Assembly: GCA_001557505.1 (NCBI GenBank) | Contig: LSAX01000004.1 | Span: 4,191,713-4,255,712, forward strand | DNA length: 64,000 nucleotides | Direction of reading: 5' to 3' | Origin: Reticulascus tulasneorum | Lineage: Eukaryota > Ascomycota > Sordariomycetes > Glomerellales > Reticulascaceae | Made by a program: the position numbers and the translations under genes | Shown here: positions 35,601 through 46,893 of the stretch, piece after piece | How positions within the stretch are numbered: the first letter of the stretch is position 1 | How the letters are laid out: each line of letters begins with the position of its first letter | Notes under the pieces: model-generated | Databases searched by the model: none | What the model saw: the letters and a program-made list of their open reading frames with translations, nothing else | Told to the model about the DNA's origin: nothing

Positions 35601-36634
35601 CTCTTAAAAGAATCCCATACTTTGCTCAAAATGGAGACCACCTCGGGACAGCTAAAGACACAATAAACTCTGTCATATCCAGTACACTTACTATCATCAA
35701 GGACAAGCTACCGTATCCTCCTCCATCCATCACGCGATTGAGACCCTACTAACATCAGTGTCACAGCACCACACCAACATCAATAGGCAACACTTTAAAG
35801 GCAAGCATGGCCAAGATGGTGGAGATATGGTATGACAGCACCCGTGACATGCAAAAAATGCTTTTCAACGGCTCTGATAGCAGTATGGAGATACTTGGAC
35901 ATCTTATCGACAACGGAAAGTTCCTAGCGAAGTCGTATGAGCTTATCGATGACAGGGAGCTACAACAGATTCAATCTAAAATCCTCTATGGGATTCTCAT
36001 CCCACTTGCCTGGGGTCTTAGTCCTGAGAACGGGGTTTTCGTCGCAAACACAGACAAATCCTGTAGCACAAAGGTAGATTCAGTATTCAACGAAAAGGAC
36101 GTGTGGAAGGCAGACGCAAAGAAAACGGCATTGTGCTACAATGAGAAATTATACTACTTGCTCTCCGCACGGGGAGACGAGGAAAAGTGCTATGCAAACG
36201 GAGACAATGGCCAGACTACATGGACCTGCGTAACGAGTAGGTTCAGCCTCCCTCCAGGTCTGGAAAAGCTAGATGGAAAAGAATGGGGAAGTTTGAAGAA
36301 GGAAGATTTGGTCTATGGGTAAGTCACTTTATTGTTTTTGATATTTGTTCTACCTACTAGTCCTCTAAGGACAAGCTATTGAAGCTTGACTCGTAAAGTG
36401 TATACTAATACGTCGTCCAGAGCTGTCAATACATGGGAGGGGAATAGGAAAAGAAATGGGGCGGCGTATCTGGATCCCACACTCAAGCCCGAGAGTCTCA
36501 ACAGCATCATAGATATGAGCATCCATGCACCTGGGGTCATTCATATCCCAGTCTGCAACTTACAGGAGGCAAGAAGCAACTGGCATAAGGTTGAACCTGG
36601 GGGTCATTATACTGCGAACTTTCCTTGTAATTAA
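32628..36634 (+). CDS. Class V (GH18) chitinase with several hevein-type chitin-binding domains
   Basis: Predicted secreted chitinase of about 1,094 aa in 13 exons: 32628-32875, 32930-33089, 33151-33530, 33589-33671, 33725-33881, 33940-34169, 34222-34667, 34722-35044, 35109-35313, 35371-35545, 35601-35712, 35767-36318 and 36421-36634. Every phase closes and all in-frame stops fall in introns of 52-102 nt. Order: signal peptide MFVLYLIIHCLTAVYFG; Cys-rich hevein-type (ChtBD1) region near residues 82-136; GH18 domain from GRTIGYWQSYN, with catalytic DLDWEYP (Glu near residue 296) and Trp in TMAWSVDYN; two more chitin-binding domains near 527-625; and a long C-terminal region with KDCDDALAAG and NFIDCTAVYHPGGY. 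This layout matches fungal subgroup C chitinases, related to the chitin-binding subunit of yeast killer toxins. LysM domains were not recognised. It hydrolyses chitin, probably at the cell surface or in competitors. Confidence 0.9.
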
Positions 36635-36873
36635 CAACGCACAACACCCTCTGCCGCAAAGGATCATTGATTTCCTTTCTAGTATAGAGTTAGCGGGGAC
36701 TTGGAACGGTGCGAGGAGGTCTTTAGCCATTTCAACATTACAATTGCCTAACAGTTTCGAATTATAACATGTATGGGCCAAATGGACTGGTGGGCTATTC
36801 CTGGCGTATTAGTCCCAAGCAATGCCTCAGAAAGTCCTACTCGGCCAATGACAAGTTGCTGGAAATACAAAGG

Positions 36874-37905
36874 TCATATAGTTACATGTGGCATGCAGTC
36901 ATCATGACTAAATGGTTCCTCGCCTCTCTCCATCCGCCACCGATTCGTCGCGTCTAACGGACCCGGCAGCCCTTTTAGCAACCACCCCCATTTCCTCAGA
37001 AACCCTTCCGACATCTCCCACCCCGTGATGTCCCAGGGTGGTGACCACGCAATCATCCCACGTCGCTCGACCTCGTCATCTGGAAAGCCGTCGTACAGCC
37101 CGCCGCTGCAGTCGGCCCATAGCTCGTCCTCGTCGAATGTGCCGGCGGCCCGGATCAGGCGGTCTCGTGACTCGGGACACGGAAACAGATCGATCCAGTC
37201 GCCATGCGGCACCATTTGTTGAAGGGTGGTGGGCAGGAGTGTTGCAGGGAGTAGTTCGGGCTTGGTAGGGTAGGGGATGACGTGGATAACTTCCTCGCCA
37301 CAATCGAGGGGTGTAATGAGGATGCCCGAGATTAGAGTGCGGTTGACTGCTAGGGCGCGGAGGGCGTTGAATTGGAGCAGTGTGATGAGGTGGTCTGGGC
37401 AGAGGGGGAAGATAATGTTAAACTGCTCTTTTCCAGGGTTACCTGGCAGCAAGGGACGTCTCGCATTGTATAGTTGATTGACATTGGATGCTGAGACGAC
37501 GGAGACGGACTGCTGCTTAATGTCCCAGCATTCCACCAGCGCTCCTGACTTTATCAGTGTCCCGGTTATGGCTAGGGCTTTGCGTTTTCCTACTGGGCTG
37601 TTAGTTTCGATAATTACATACCACTGCCTGATTGGACTGATCCTGGCTCCTGATTTGGACGAAAGAGACACAAAGCCTCACATACGGTATGCCCTTGTGT
37701 TGAGTCTAGTCTGTGCCCGTCTGCGTGATGCGGCATCTTTAGTCCCAGTCCAGTCGTCTTCACTGCTTATTGCCTACACGCAGTGAGCAATTCATGTCGT
37801 CTTGGTGATTGAAGGAGGCCTTGTACGTACCTCGGCCAACTGTGGCATCGACGCGATTTGAAAGCGTGGTGCTGTTGAACTTGCAGCCTGATACGTAGTA
37901 GTCAT
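36874..37905 (-). CDS. bZIP transcription factor with C-terminal DUF3425 domain
   Basis: Predicted 293-aa regulator. Exons are 37905-37831, 37773-37686 and 37592-36874. Exon 2 carries the basic region DWTGTKDAASRRRAQTRLNTRAY, which has the N-x-x-A/T-x-x-S/T-R family pattern of fungal bZIP proteins of the DUF3425 class. The 93-nt second intron is in frame. If spliced, RAY is followed by LGKRKALAI; if retained, by RMRLCVSFVQ-like sequence, so splicing is preferred. The rest is the DUF3425 domain, with GDWIDLFPCPESRDRLI, and a C-terminal WGWLLKGLPGPLDATNRWR. A long leucine zipper is not obvious. The first ATG at 37905 was chosen; longer frames start with a non-ATG codon. It is tail-to-tail with the chitinase gene and divergent from the SDR gene at 38521. 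Confidence 0.8.
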
Positions 37906-38520
37906 GATGCTTGCGGACTTTGAAATTCCGGTGATGATGGAGTTGGTGATGAATGATGCAAGTTTCTTTCGGTGGTCTGACACGCGGTCAATTTGATGAT
38001 GTAGGTTCTAATCCCCGCGACCGAGGCGCCACAGACATGGGTTAATTGATGAATGTCATGATATCATTGGACACTCTCTCTGCATCTACCTTGCTTAGGT
38101 CTAGCGTCATGCAACCTGCTCACAAAGTAGACCAGGATCAATCTCCCCCCACATCACACATGCCCCAATTGATCGATAGACGTAAAGTTATTATTTCCCG
38201 AGGAAACCTATTTTGGACAGTAACTTAGCTAGAGACTGGGCAGTGAGCCCCCAAGCTTCATGCAGCTGGCTCACTCGGTCACTATGAGACGTGTTTAGTC
38301 TACGGTTCATGTCATGCAGCTTGCTCACGATATCCGATGTTCCGAAGAATGTCCAATTTTGTTCCTTAAGAGCAATATAAAGATTGTAGAAGACATCTTG
38401 ATTTCGAAGTATTCATTTCATACCTATGATCAAACGTGGAACTCGATTTAAGACGCCGCACTATCTGTTTCTCAATTACTATTACGCCATCGCACATTGA
38501 CTCAAATACTTATTTTGAGC
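37906..38520. other. Divergent promoter region
   Basis: About 600 bases between the bZIP gene (minus) and the SDR gene (plus); no gene supported. Confidence 0.5.
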
Positions 38521-39534
38521 ATGACTTTCCATCCTGACACTCTTCCCGATCTCAGGGGCAAAGTATTTCTAGTCACAGGTGGGAATTCCGGCATGTAAGT
38601 CTACCTTCTCATCATGAAGCCCGAATCGCTGGTCTCACCAGACCAAAGAGGCTACTACACCGTAACCCACCTAGCAGAACATGGTGCCCACGTTTACATG
38701 TGTGCCCGATCCCCAAAGAAGGGCAAAACAGCCATCGCCAACATTAAGAAAATGCACCCGTCAGCCAACATCGACCTCGTGCAAATGGACCTCGCAGACC
38801 TCACTAGCGTCGTTGTGGCTGCTAAGCACTTCCTCACCATCGAAACAGCCCTGCACGGTCTGGTCAACAACGCAGGCATCATGGCGACGCCTTTCGAGAT
38901 GACCAAAGATGGCTATGAGGCCCAGTGGCAGACCAACTACCTTGCGCACTGGGTTTTTACTGAGCATCTGCTTCCTCTAATGCTGCGGACTGCCAAAAAA
39001 TTTCCTCCCGGCAGCGTGCGCATCGTCAACCTCACTTCATCCGGCCACTTGGGCGCACCTAAGGGCGGCATCAATTTCGAGGATCTATCACTCAAGGATA
39101 GCGGCCCGCGGCCACGGTATGGACAGAGCAAGCTCGCCAACATTCTGCACACCAAGGCCCTACACAAGTCATACGGCCCTGGCTCTCCCAGTGCGCTGGA
39201 CGGGGAGGGTGAGATATGGGTGTCGTCTGTGCATCCGGGTCTGGCCGAGACGAACATCACCACCTCAGTAGGGGAGTCGGAATCAGGCATGATGACTATT
39301 ATCTCGGCTTTACGCATGTTTAGATTGATATGGCCTGCCGATAAGGGGTCTTGGACTAGTTTGTTCTGTGCGGCGAGTCAGGATATGAAGGTAGAGCAGA
39401 GCGGTATGTATCTTGAAATTTTCTGGAGATTTGGGGAGCCATGGTGGCAGAGTGGTGCAGCAAAAGATAAAGAGCTTATGGAAAGATTGGACAAGTGGAC
39501 TAGGGAGGTGATGAAGAAGGAAAATTGGGTTTAG
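38521..39534 (+). CDS. Short-chain dehydrogenase/reductase
   Basis: Predicted 319-aa NAD(P)-dependent oxidoreductase of the SDR family. Exons are 38521-38594 and 38649-39534, with a 54-nt intron that splits the cofactor motif. After splicing it reads VTGGNSGIG near residues 18-26. Other classical features are DLADLTSV, the NNAG motif (LVNNAGIM), Ser in NLTSSGH, and the catalytic YGQSK (Tyr-x-x-x-Lys) near residue 181. The start MTFHPDTLPDLRGK is typical of fungal WW-domain-oxidoreductase-like SDRs. Substrate unknown. Shares its upstream region with the bZIP gene, which could be its regulator, but this is inference from position. Confidence 0.9.
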
Positions 39535-39857
39535 GAACGGTGCTAAATCTTTTATGTTAAATGATATCAGGTGACAATGAAGTCCAACATATGGTACCTA
39601 GTAGAGTTCATGCTCGCACTTCTCGTAGTCATCGCTCCGTGCCTTGACAAAATGCATGCCATCTCGTCTCCTACTGAGTAACCCCAGGATCCACGTGTGT
39701 TTGAATCCATGACGCGACGTCTTCAGTTCATCAATGTGTTGGGAAGAGGTGACAGGGCCCCCGGGCGTGACGATCCCGGCAGCGCATCATTTTTGGTCCG
39801 CGCCCCGCATCCCACTTCGGACATCAAGCAAAACAATCCGCAGGTATTGTTAAACAA

Positions 39858-40115
39858 ATGGTGCTCGATATATGCGACTCTGTCCCGTTTCACTTCGACT
39901 TCCAAATTAATCCATTCGCGTTCTCGCAAAAGTCTACCGCCAAAGCGCTGGGTGGCATGTTCCTTCTTGGCCCATTATTTGTCGCCGGCTGTGTCGGTAT
40001 ACCAAATGAGAGGCTCCACCAATGGGTCGTGAAACAGCTGACTGATATCGGTCGCGATATGGGGATACGACAGGCCACTATGTTAGTGAAGATGCTAGAG
40101 GCTGGTAGTGGATGA
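39858..40115 (+). pseudogene. C-terminal remnant resembling a fungal zinc-cluster regulator
   Basis: An 85-codon frame whose second half (FAFSQKSTAKALGG, then FLLGPLFVAGC, then GRDMGIRQATMLVKMLE) resembles the C terminus of Zn2Cys6 regulators as I remember them. No DNA-binding domain or middle region is found upstream before the SDR gene, so this would be a 3' fragment. The family assignment is from recollection only. Confidence 0.35.
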
Positions 40116-40420
40116 TCTGACTGATTGTACGCCTAAGGCCTGGGGAAGACCAATAATTTTTAGCATTAGTATAGAGGGAAGATTTTAATGCTATTATGAT
40201 GCTACTTAATTATAGAATGATATAAAAACTCAACCTAATAGCCATATCCACCTATACTGGTTTTATGTCCTCCTCATACGCCACGGTATATGGGATGCTT
40301 GATTGTAGATTCGCTGATACGTGGGATTCACCTCGACTTGATGAGAACCCCTAAGAATAGACTGGCTGAAATCTGGAAGCACGACTAGCTCCTGCGCTAG
40401 GCTGACCCTGGTGTTACGCT

Positions 40421-40900
40421 TCACACAATAGATTGGGTGTCAGGAGGAAGTAGTTTGCCATCATCTTTATATCTATACCTTATAGCGTCTCCTACCTTCT
40501 GACGCATGCCCATCAGCCAGGGATGAACTTGAAAGACATAGTCGTGAATAGTGACGAACTCACCTGAAGCCCGTACCGTCAGACGGATCTCTTCTTTATC
40601 CCAAGGCCGGTCCTCACCGCAGCAACGCAGCAAATCAGGTCATCCTCGGACGCGTTCCACGGCGCTAACCCCCATTTAGGGCTAGAGTCAGGCACACTAT
40701 GGCCATCGTGAACGGACATCCACCCTTCCTTCCATTCCAAGAACTCCGAAACAGTGACAGTGATAGACGAGACAGGCGGGGTAGTGACAACTTCTTCGAG
40801 ATAGGATGCAATGTTGGAACGCCACCATTAGAAGTCGCGCAAACGTACGGTACGCGAGGTGGCTCTGGCTCAATGGGATCGTAGTATGGAGTAGCCATGA
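40421..40900 (-). pseudogene. Frameshifted remnant of an unidentified fungal gene
   Basis: On the minus strand a coherent protein reads SYLEEVVTTPPVSSITVTVS, then FLEWKEGWMSVHDGH, then WGLAPWNASEDDL. It must then shift frame by one base near 40,620 to continue CCGEDRPWDKEEIRLTV, FVTIHDYVFQVHPWLMG and a stop at 40421. No intron explains the shift. I do not recognise the family. The upstream start (MATPYYDPIEPEP at 40896) lies in yet another frame. Confidence 0.4.
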
Positions 40901-41464
40901 CAGATATGGCCGTCTCCAGTGTGCCGTAGAGAGTCCAGTAGAGGCGATGGAGGGCATCATAGTTATTTGCTAACGGGGCACGGGCAAGGGCGAGTGCTTC
41001 TAGGGAGGGTAGCGCCGACGTCAAGGGCAGGGCCGAAGCCGAAGCCGAAGAATCTGAAACAGGCGACGGCAGAACACAGACATAAGAGAAACACAACGCT
41101 GACATGGATAATGAAGGAAATAGAAATTGTAAGCCTAGTTCAAGAGTGAGTCGGCCCTGAAACCATGAAAAGGGAAGATGCATATGGAATCGTCACTGCA
41201 GCTGGAGCAGTACCTCGAGGAAGTCAACCGACATTTCGCCCAGCTATGTATGATCAGTGACTCTCTTGAAAAGACCCTTCGAACGATCGTCCCTTCGAAG
41301 AGACCTGCGCTGAGGCACATAATCGATGAAAGTTCCACACTTGTGAACTCGTCAGCTTCGGCAGACGGAAAGAATGGTGGTCAAGTCTTCATAAATTACT
41401 TAGTTATCAAAGCAAACACCACCAAGTCATCTACTTCCATCCCCTTCCGTTTATTAGACTAAGC
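40901..41464. other. Short unassigned region
   Basis: Contains a 94-codon plus-strand frame (41178-41462, starting MHMESSLQLEQYLEE) without any motif I recognise; it may be spurious. Confidence 0.3.
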
Positions 41465-41842
41465 TCAGAGCCAGCTTCTCCATCCCAAGATCCCTTTGTA
41501 TTGTAAACCACCTTCTCCACGCCCAGATCCGCTCAGATAGCATCAAAAAGCTCGTCATTCATACCTCTACAAACATAGACAAGGCCATTATCGTCCCTGC
41601 TTATTATCGTTCCATCAAGATACGGATAAAAGGTCACAACCAATGACAGTAATATGTTGGTCGAAGGAGTAACCCTGTGTGAGATAGATTATATATGCCT
41701 GGGGAAAGACTGAGTCGGGATTAATATCGGGGTTGTAGAATGGCACTTTATACAGCGTGTGCGCCGACTGAACTGGAAGCTGACAGAAAGCAAGACCGCC
41801 AGGACCGCTACGCGAACCATGGTTCGTCTCCAAGCTAGACAT
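41465..41842 (-). pseudogene. Decayed paralogue of the I9-type propeptide/inhibitor gene
   Basis: The minus strand encodes LYKVPFYNPDINPDSVFPQAYIIYLTQGYS, then HITVIGCDL. It then shifts by one base to YLDGTIISRDDNGLV, and meets a TGA after NDELFDAI before ADLGVEKVVYN. Aligned by eye, this matches the intact gene at 47776 (TLYQAPFGNP, NYIIYLAPGH, HVIGIDIE, DGIIRLGTD, DDSLFAAIRGDRGVTMVD). The TGA lies where the relative has CGA (Arg), a C-to-T change. One frameshift and one stop make it a pseudogene. Confidence 0.7.
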
Positions 41843-42837
41843 AGTTGAAATTTCATGCTGAAGGCGGAATAGAAGCTATCAGAATGTTGCTTTTTGTGGA
41901 GATCAGTTTGTGGGTCAAATGGTGTGTAGGAATTTTCTTATTCTGGTGCGGGCGGCTACGATGATAGAGAGAAGCCGTAATGGCTTGACAGCCGCACCCC
42001 CAGAGTTGGCCCAGTCAGCAAATGGCGTAGTGGTAGCAGTTGACCGAGCAATGTCTTCAATGTCTTCAACGAAGACGATCAGATGAGAGATGACACGGTG
42101 CAAAGTCAATCGTTGGAGGGGACAGATTTGGGCTTTACAAAACAGGCTGATGCCTCAATCAATGGGCCGTGACTGGGCTCTGTAGCTGTGGCTACGTGCA
42201 GCATCTTCCATATAGTTCTGTGTTTGGCCGCGAGACGGCCATGGCGCAGGTAAGTACCCAAATGCAGCCTTCCGCCCAACAGAATGACCAACACAACAAG
42301 GGCAGCAGCTGCTACATGCCATTTTGCATAAGGACTTCAGCATCACACCTAGTTGATGTACAAGTCCCTGGGAAACATCCGCTAATTATTTGTTCAACTT
42401 TGATATTGCGCGGAACATATATAGAGGCTCATGTTATGACAAGCCCTTCGATTTTATAAGAAAGTATGCGGTGCACGCCATTCAGTATGTGGTTATCAAA
42501 AGGGGACTGGCGATCGGCCTTCCACAGAGAACTCTTGAGAACTACCTTAGTGAAAGAAGACAGAGGGAACATTGAACTAATGCATAATTACAGTTTCTAA
42601 CCTAGCCCGGTGAGAATAATAGCTGAATCAACATGCTGTAAACTTCAAAATATGGAAACTCCTAGCGCCAACCAGGATTAGCAGCATGTTTCGCAAACCC
42701 CAAGCTGAACGCTCCGTCTAGAGGTACCGAAAACGTGTTCATTACAACATATGACAAGAATGCTTATATTTTTAAACATATAAGACTGTGAAGCACCCAT
42801 AGGGCCGGACGGACGAAATTAGCAAGTCGGAGCATCG
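41843..42837. other. Intergenic region
   Basis: About 1 kb with only short frames of 60-96 codons on both strands and no recognisable product. Confidence 0.4.
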
Positions 42838-44088
42838 TTATGCAAGGGTAGCAGTAATGTCGTCGAGCCACAACTTCCAAGCCGGGAGATTTGATTTGAC
42901 ATCCAAATATATGGCGGCTACGGCATAATCGGCTGGCCAGTTGTCGAATGTGACTTTTCGCCAGTTAACTGAACCAGACACAGTTCTATCAGAGATGATG
43001 CGAAGGGTTGTTTGGCCCAGAGTGCCGACAGAGGTATGGTATATCCTGAGTGTGAAAAGGAACGCGCCAGCATTACTGCCTGTAGCGTACCATATACTCG
43101 GCACATACGAGCCTGATAAGCACGGGGTAGCCCCCTGCCAAAATCGATAAAGAGAGTTTGACGGAGTAGATGATTTAACATCTATCAGTGCCGCAATGGA
43201 GCCTGAATGTGCACCACCCGGAGGAAGGGCATCAAGGGAAGATACCAAGCTGAAAGTGGAAGTGAATGCGGCTCCGCCTGTGCCAACTTTCCAGGGATGC
43301 AGCTGCCTAGATGGGTTTTCGAAACCGGAGTTCGCGATAGGCTGCGCGCAGGTCGATGGCTCAATCGTTTGAATAGTTGTCGGGGTCGTTATTGTAGTTA
43401 CCGAGGTCGTGGTGGTGCCTGGAAGCGAGAGCGTCTCCGTAATTGTTGAGGCGGATGGCGATGGACAAGTTGAGCTCTCGCCCGGAATTGTGATGGTGGA
43501 GATGGAGGTGCTGATAGATGCGTCGCACGTGAGCGTGCTAGCGGTCTGCAGAGGACAAGTGGACGCGGTAGTGACTGTGGTCGTTCCAGCGGGTATGGTG
43601 ATGGTGCTGGCAGGTATGGTGATTGTCTGTGTGATAGTTGAATCAAGGCATGAAGTCGACGTCAAGCTCGCTGTCGAGGTGGTTGGGATTGTCAAGGGAC
43701 TCGACGCTGTCGTCGATACTTCCGACGAGCTTGTCGTCGATATTGCCGACGAACTTGTTGATGATATTACCGACGAGTTTGCCCATGATATTGTCGATGA
43801 GGTGCCATAGGTTGCCGTGGCTAGGAAGCAAGGGCAAGCGCTACTCAATCTTGGTACGTATTGAGGACCACAGCTGCCTAGATAGCTAGGAATCCCCGAG
43901 GTTGCTGTTGCTGGGACGGAGGCCGACAAAAACGAGGCGCAAAACCTGTAGATGCTGGCTTCTCGCTCCTTCTTCTCCAGAGCACGGAGGCAGTTGTCTT
44001 TCGCGCATGCTCGGGGCTGCATATAGACTGCGTTGACAACGCTGAGCAGCAATGCCGAGTTGACGACAAGCTGGGTGAAGAGGATCAT
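42838..44088 (-). CDS. Secreted Ser/Thr-rich protein with C-terminal carbohydrate-binding-like module
   Basis: Single-exon 416-aa frame. The signal peptide is MILFTQLVVNSALLLSVVNA. Residues about 30-80 form a small Cys-containing segment (CAKDNCLRALEKKEREASIYRFC). Residues about 90-245 are almost pure Ser/Thr/Ile/Pro with repeated TITIPA/TITIPG blocks, expected to be heavily O-glycosylated. A C-terminal globular part begins IANSGFENP, a common opening of CBM-like beta-sandwich modules in fungal secreted proteins, and ends KLWLDDITATLA. No GPI signal is seen, so it is probably secreted or loosely wall-bound. Function unknown; adhesion or wall binding is inference. Confidence 0.8.
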   Translation of the reverse strand: MILFTQLVVNSALLLSVVNAVYMQPRACAKDNCLRALEKKEREASIYRFCASFLSASVPATATSGIPSYLGSCGPQYVPRLSSACPCFLATATYGTSSTISWANSSVISSTSSSAISTTSSSEVSTTASSPLTIPTTSTASLTSTSCLDSTITQTITIPASTITIPAGTTTVTTASTCPLQTASTLTCDASISTSISTITIPGESSTCPSPSASTITETLSLPGTTTTSVTTITTPTTIQTIEPSTCAQPIANSGFENPSRQLHPWKVGTGGAAFTSTFSLVSSLDALPPGGAHSGSIAALIDVKSSTPSNSLYRFWQGATPCLSGSYVPSIWYATGSNAGAFLFTLRIYHTSVGTLGQTTLRIISDRTVSGSVNWRKVTFDNWPADYAVAAIYLDVKSNLPAWKLWLDDITATLA

Positions 44089-45151
44089 CGTCAGTCGTAC
44101 CTACGGATTATACGTCCTGCCTGGTGCTGCAAAATGAGGGGAGGCAGACCAGGCAGGTGAGAATTGAGCGGAAATGAAAACATCTGTTTGCATTTCCAGT
44201 CATTGGAGTGGTATCGTCATGCAATCTTATTATTTGTGACGACCAAGCTCAAGGCATGCATGGCAAGCATGGGACCAAGCACTCTGCCACCCAACAGGGG
44301 TCCTCGGAGGAAATGTAGCGCCGCTCATCCCATCTTGAATGTATGGACCAACCGGCAGTGTTTTCTTTTCCCTGCTGCCGCCCCCTCGCCTTCATCCGGG
44401 GGTCACGCATCTCGCGTACCGTTGGACTTTTCGTGCAGCCAATCATCTTCCCAGGTGAATTGAGTGCGCCACGAAACCACCGCTGACTGACTGGCCAGAA
44501 GATATCAATCAACGTCCCATGCAATTGCAAATGCCCCCGAATCAAGGAATTCAAATGGCCGCACGTACTTGTATTATAATCTACACCGACATTGAATGTC
44601 GACGAAATCCTCTGCCTTAAATGGTTGGTCTGGATACGATGTTTGGGGCCATCATGATTGCTTCTAGGCATTGCTGTGTGAGCCCGCTTCATTCGATACG
44701 AATTACAAGTCAGTTGGCCTTTAGCTACCTGGCAAGGTGCCCAACCCTGGGAATGAGCAAAGTGGTATCGCGCAAGCCGCTTTCGTCTTAGGTATGGTCA
44801 ATTGTGGACTCTTCCCACCTTAAATGTAACGGTCTTGCCCACGCTGTCCCTTACTGTCTTACACCTTACAACCTTGCATGTACACACAGACCACCCCCAA
44901 CGAGAAACCGAAAGACGAACACGATGATGTTCGGATTCTCCAAATAGAACGATACAAATTACAGTCAGTTTTGAAATACAATCGAGTCCAACAATGCAAA
45001 ATTTGCAAGCAAGTTTCCTTTTGGTTTCCATCAATGAATGTCTGCGTAACGACAATCTTCTCTGCAGGCTGGCTTGGCTATTCACCGAACTTGACGCCGA
45101 GCAATTTGATAGAGGACATTTTATCCGAAGCGTTTGCTTAGGGCTGTATTA
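44089..45151. other. Intergenic region
   Basis: About 1 kb; overlapping frames at 44249-44692 (minus) and 44798-45141 (both strands) show no recognisable motif. Confidence 0.4.
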
Positions 45152-46893
45152 CTAGTCTTTGAAGAACACAAACCCATTAAAGAAGCAAATCGCGAAATTG
45201 CTGGTCTGGTGCATGCACTTTGGGTGGCTCATCGAACCAAGTGGATGTCTAAAACCGATACAGATATGAACGCGATTTGAATATGCTGCCACCGTGATAG
45301 CCTCACATTTACAGCAACCCTCTCCATCGACTGCCACGAAGATAGCCAGGATGCCAGCAACGAAAGGCGCCGCCATGCTAGTCCCAGAAATAGTTGCCCA
45401 TTTATCGAAGCCGCCGAACGGGCTAGCTGACATGATATCTGTACCAGGTCCAAACACATTTATCTGCCAACCCCAGTTGGAAAACCACGACCCCGCATAG
45501 TTGCGGTTGATCGAGCCGACACACAATGTCGAGTGATATCTAGTCATGGAACAAAAACGTTAGACTAGACGATATGTGTATCACGCTTCGTTATGCGATA
45601 AACCGAGGATAAATAGGCCGATACTCACTTACAAGGGGCTGGAAGTGTATCATTGTTTACCTCCTTGTTTGAGTCTCCCCAAAGCAGCTACTATTGGGGT
45701 TCCATGGTCATTTGCACGGTCGCAAGCAGCCTCGAGGATCTTGTAGTCAGGAGAGCCTAAAGACATATTGATAACGGACCCTTTGAATCCTGGAACCTAT
45801 ATACCATGCATAGTTTAGCGCTCAGTGCTCGGTTTCTGAATCATTAAATCGGGTAAAGCTTCCCTTGTTCTTCTTGTTTTGTATATGTTCGTCTGTGACG
45901 ACTTCAATCGCTGCGTGAAGTCAGCACATTCATTCGATTCGGCGCCATTGAACCTACCCTCCGCAAGTTTGAGAGGCGTTGAACCCTTTCCAATTACCTT
46001 GACACTAATGGCATTGGCTCATGGTGCCAACCCCGTGACGCCTTCAATTGCAATGCCAGCCACGTGCGTTTCATGGCCATTTACGTCTTGCTAAGAGACA
46101 CATATTGTGTTGAGTCAAATCAACTTACTTCAGCCAAATATATCATCAACAGCAGAAGAGCCTGCTTACCATTGTCTCGTCCCAGAATGGTGACATGTCT
46201 GAATCTTTAAGGCCCTAGAAGTTTCGTGCCCGCTTTTGATCAGACCCATCTGCTCTAAAGGCTACATGATCTGTCATAATACCAGTGTCGAGGATATAGA
46301 TGTTGACACCCTCAGCAGGTGTAGGGATGCTGATCATCCAGTACTCGTAAGATCGGTCTGAATGGGACAGATCAAGCTTCTTCTCGGCCGTGATCACAGC
46401 ATCGAGCCAGTATCCATCTTTGGTCCAGAGCTGACGGTTGCCGTCGCCCTGGGCCGGCAAGTTGGTGATGAGGGTTCTGTTGATGGTAAATAGTTCATCC
46501 CGAGCCTTTCAGTGACGAATTCGAGGAGCTGGTCTTGCTCTACTAACATCACGCCAGGATCTGCGCGAACCTTGTCGTGTATGATGCCAATGTTTCCGGC
46601 ACCAAGTTTGCAAGTATATATGTTACTGTATTTCAGGAATGCGAATCGCTGTGCGGTTTGGAGAGAGCAACTCCAATATCGGCCCAGTGAGCCACAAGAG
46701 TGTGTCCATTTCTCGGATGAATGGCAAATTGGTCCGGGATCAGGAGGTCTTGTCGAGACGGCACAGTCAACGGGGCAAGAATAGGGGTGGGTTGAAGAGG
46801 CTGAGCTGGTTCGTCAATTGGAACTGCGAGCAATAGACTCATGACACAAAATGATAATAAAGATGAACATGGTGAGAGAAAAAAAGATATCAT
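45152..46893 (-). pseudogene. Secreted subtilisin-like serine protease (S8) pseudogene
   Basis: All landmarks of a fungal S8 protease occur in order on the minus strand. There is a signal peptide (MISFFLSPCSSLLSF, from 46893) and an I9 propeptide (IPDQFAIHPRNGHT, later VRADPGVMLVEQDQLLEF). The Asp site is YILDTGI near 46300, and the His site near 46075 reads NGHETHVAG instead of the usual GHGTHVAG (Gly codon GGA changed to GAA). GSVINMSLGSP and ANDHGTPIVAALG follow, then the Ser site GTSMAAPFVAG. An in-frame TGA in LAP-stop-ANAISVKV (near 46020) has the same frame on both sides, so no intron removes it; CGA to TGA is the likely change. Frame also changes between the propeptide pieces near 46,630 and 46,480. 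The gene is decayed, with changes of RIP type. Confidence 0.8.
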
